A stretch of DNA of 64,000 bases from Bog-756 sp963741055 (GTDB lineage Bacteria; Actinomycetota; Acidimicrobiia; Acidimicrobiales; RAAP-2), in assembly GCA_963741055.1 (NCBI GenBank), contig CAVUGU010000008.1, positions 1 through 64,000 of the forward strand, in the 5' to 3' direction. The notes below the pieces were generated by a model. That model did not search any database. It worked only from the letters and a program-made list of their open reading frames with translations, and was not told the origin of the DNA. Each line of letters opens with the position of its first letter. Position 1 is the first letter of the stretch. The translations under genes were made by a program, and so were the position numbers. Below, one piece after another: positions 63,625 through 64,000 of the stretch.

Positions 63625-64000
63625 ATGGGCAGCACCGGCATCCGTGACCGGGTGGCGATCGTCGGGATGGGCTGCACGCCGTTCGGCGAGCTCTGGGACA
63701 AGGGGACCGGCGATCTGCTGACCGACGCGGCGTTCGACGCGGTCAACTCCGCCGGCGTTCCCTTCGACGAGATCGACGCGTTCTGGTTGGGCACGATGAG
63801 CTCCGGTCGATCAGGCCTCACCCTCTCGCAGCCGCTGAAGATCGGGTACAAGCCGGTCTCGCGGGTCGAGAATTTCTGCGCAACCGGCTCGGAGGCGTTC
63901 CGGAACGCCTGCTACGCGGTTGCGTCCGGCGCCTACGACCTGGCGATGGCGATCGGCGTGGAGAAGTTGAAGGACTCGGGTTATTCGGGCCTCACCGGGG
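63625..64000 (+). CDS. Thiolase (SCP-x/acetyl-CoA acetyltransferase type), 5' part
   Basis: ATG 63625 follows AAGGAGG at 63610. The frame reads MGSTGIRDRVAIVGMGCTPF and PLKIGYKPVSRVENFCATGS EAFRNACYAVASG; C85 in ENFCATGSEAF is the nucleophile. This is the SCP-2-type thiolase group used in steroid and branched-chain side-chain breakdown, often partnered with a DUF35 protein such as the one just upstream. The gene continues past the right edge. Confidence 0.88.
   Translation, partial: MGSTGIRDRVAIVGMGCTPFGELWDKGTGDLLTDAAFDAVNSAGVPFDEIDAFWLGTMSSGRSGLTLSQPLKIGYKPVSRVENFCATGSEAFRNACYAVASGAYDLAMAIGVEKLKDSGYSGLTG

Overview
The window is a 64-kb piece of a high-GC actinobacterial chromosome. The base composition, frequent GTG/TTG starts, stop/start overlaps such as ATGA and GTGA, an F420-type LLM oxidoreductase, an NDMA-type alcohol dehydrogenase and many CoA-ester catabolic genes all fit Actinomycetota. 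The tandem GYWLVAADGG-type repeats and the overall gene mix make an Acidimicrobiia-like organism my best guess, from memory of such genomes only. I see no rRNA, tRNA, CRISPR array, insertion sequence or prophage.

Layout. 1-3.2 kb: edge of a DUF427/thioesterase gene, a uracil-DNA glycosylase-family gene and a GH5 lipoprotein. 3.2-13.6 kb: a stress-signalling island with two PP2C (RsbU-like) phosphatases, two STAS proteins, two RsbW-like ATPases and a sigma-B/F-type sigma factor, together with a hemerythrin-like protein, small acidic proteins and a membrane protein. Four promoter-like sites of the form GTTY..-N12-14-GGGWA lie upstream of genes here, including the sigma operon itself. An AlkB-like repair gene carries a LexA-type palindrome in its promoter. 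13.6-27.9 kb: mixed metabolism and transport (hydrolase with a neocarzinostatin-like tail, alcohol dehydrogenase, class II aldolase, MFS exporter, LLM oxidoreductase, HIRAN protein, epoxide-hydrolase-like protein, AidB-like acyl-CoA dehydrogenase, glycerate kinase) and two gene remnants. 27.9-34.9 kb: a cobalamin riboswitch followed by five close-packed genes: an exported alpha/alpha-barrel protein with six 126-bp repeats, a membrane-anchored DUF4430-like protein, and the T, fused A1A2 and S parts of an ECF transporter. I read this as a vitamin B12 capture-and-import operon whose surface parts resemble the two domains of animal transcobalamin. 34.9-41.2 kb: TAP-like hydrolase, NTF2-like protein, two aldo/keto reductases, universal stress protein, histone-deacetylase-family protein and DsbA-family protein. 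41.4-47.8 kb: a MacAB-like ABC exporter operon with two membrane-fusion proteins and a DUF5666 lipoprotein. 47.8-51.5 kb: SixA-like phosphatase, MurL with its MurD partner (the alternative route to D-Glu in peptidoglycan), and a ferritin-like protein. 51.7-64 kb: a lipid, steroid or terpenoid catabolic cluster with cytochrome P450 and its 3Fe-4S ferredoxin, two adjacent acyl-CoA dehydrogenases, two enoyl-CoA hydratases, two acyl-CoA ligases, an amidohydrolase, an HMG-CoA-synthase-like/OB-fold fusion and the start of a thiolase.

A caution for any reader: about twenty otherwise intact genes change reading frame once or twice, usually by one G or C. The protein on both sides of each break is well conserved and the breaks fall in unrelated genes, so most are probably consensus-sequence errors rather than biology. 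I give such genes as single CDS spans and mark the break in each entry. Two cases (a DUF2254 gene and an adenylate cyclase end) also lack whole parts of the family and are called pseudogenes.
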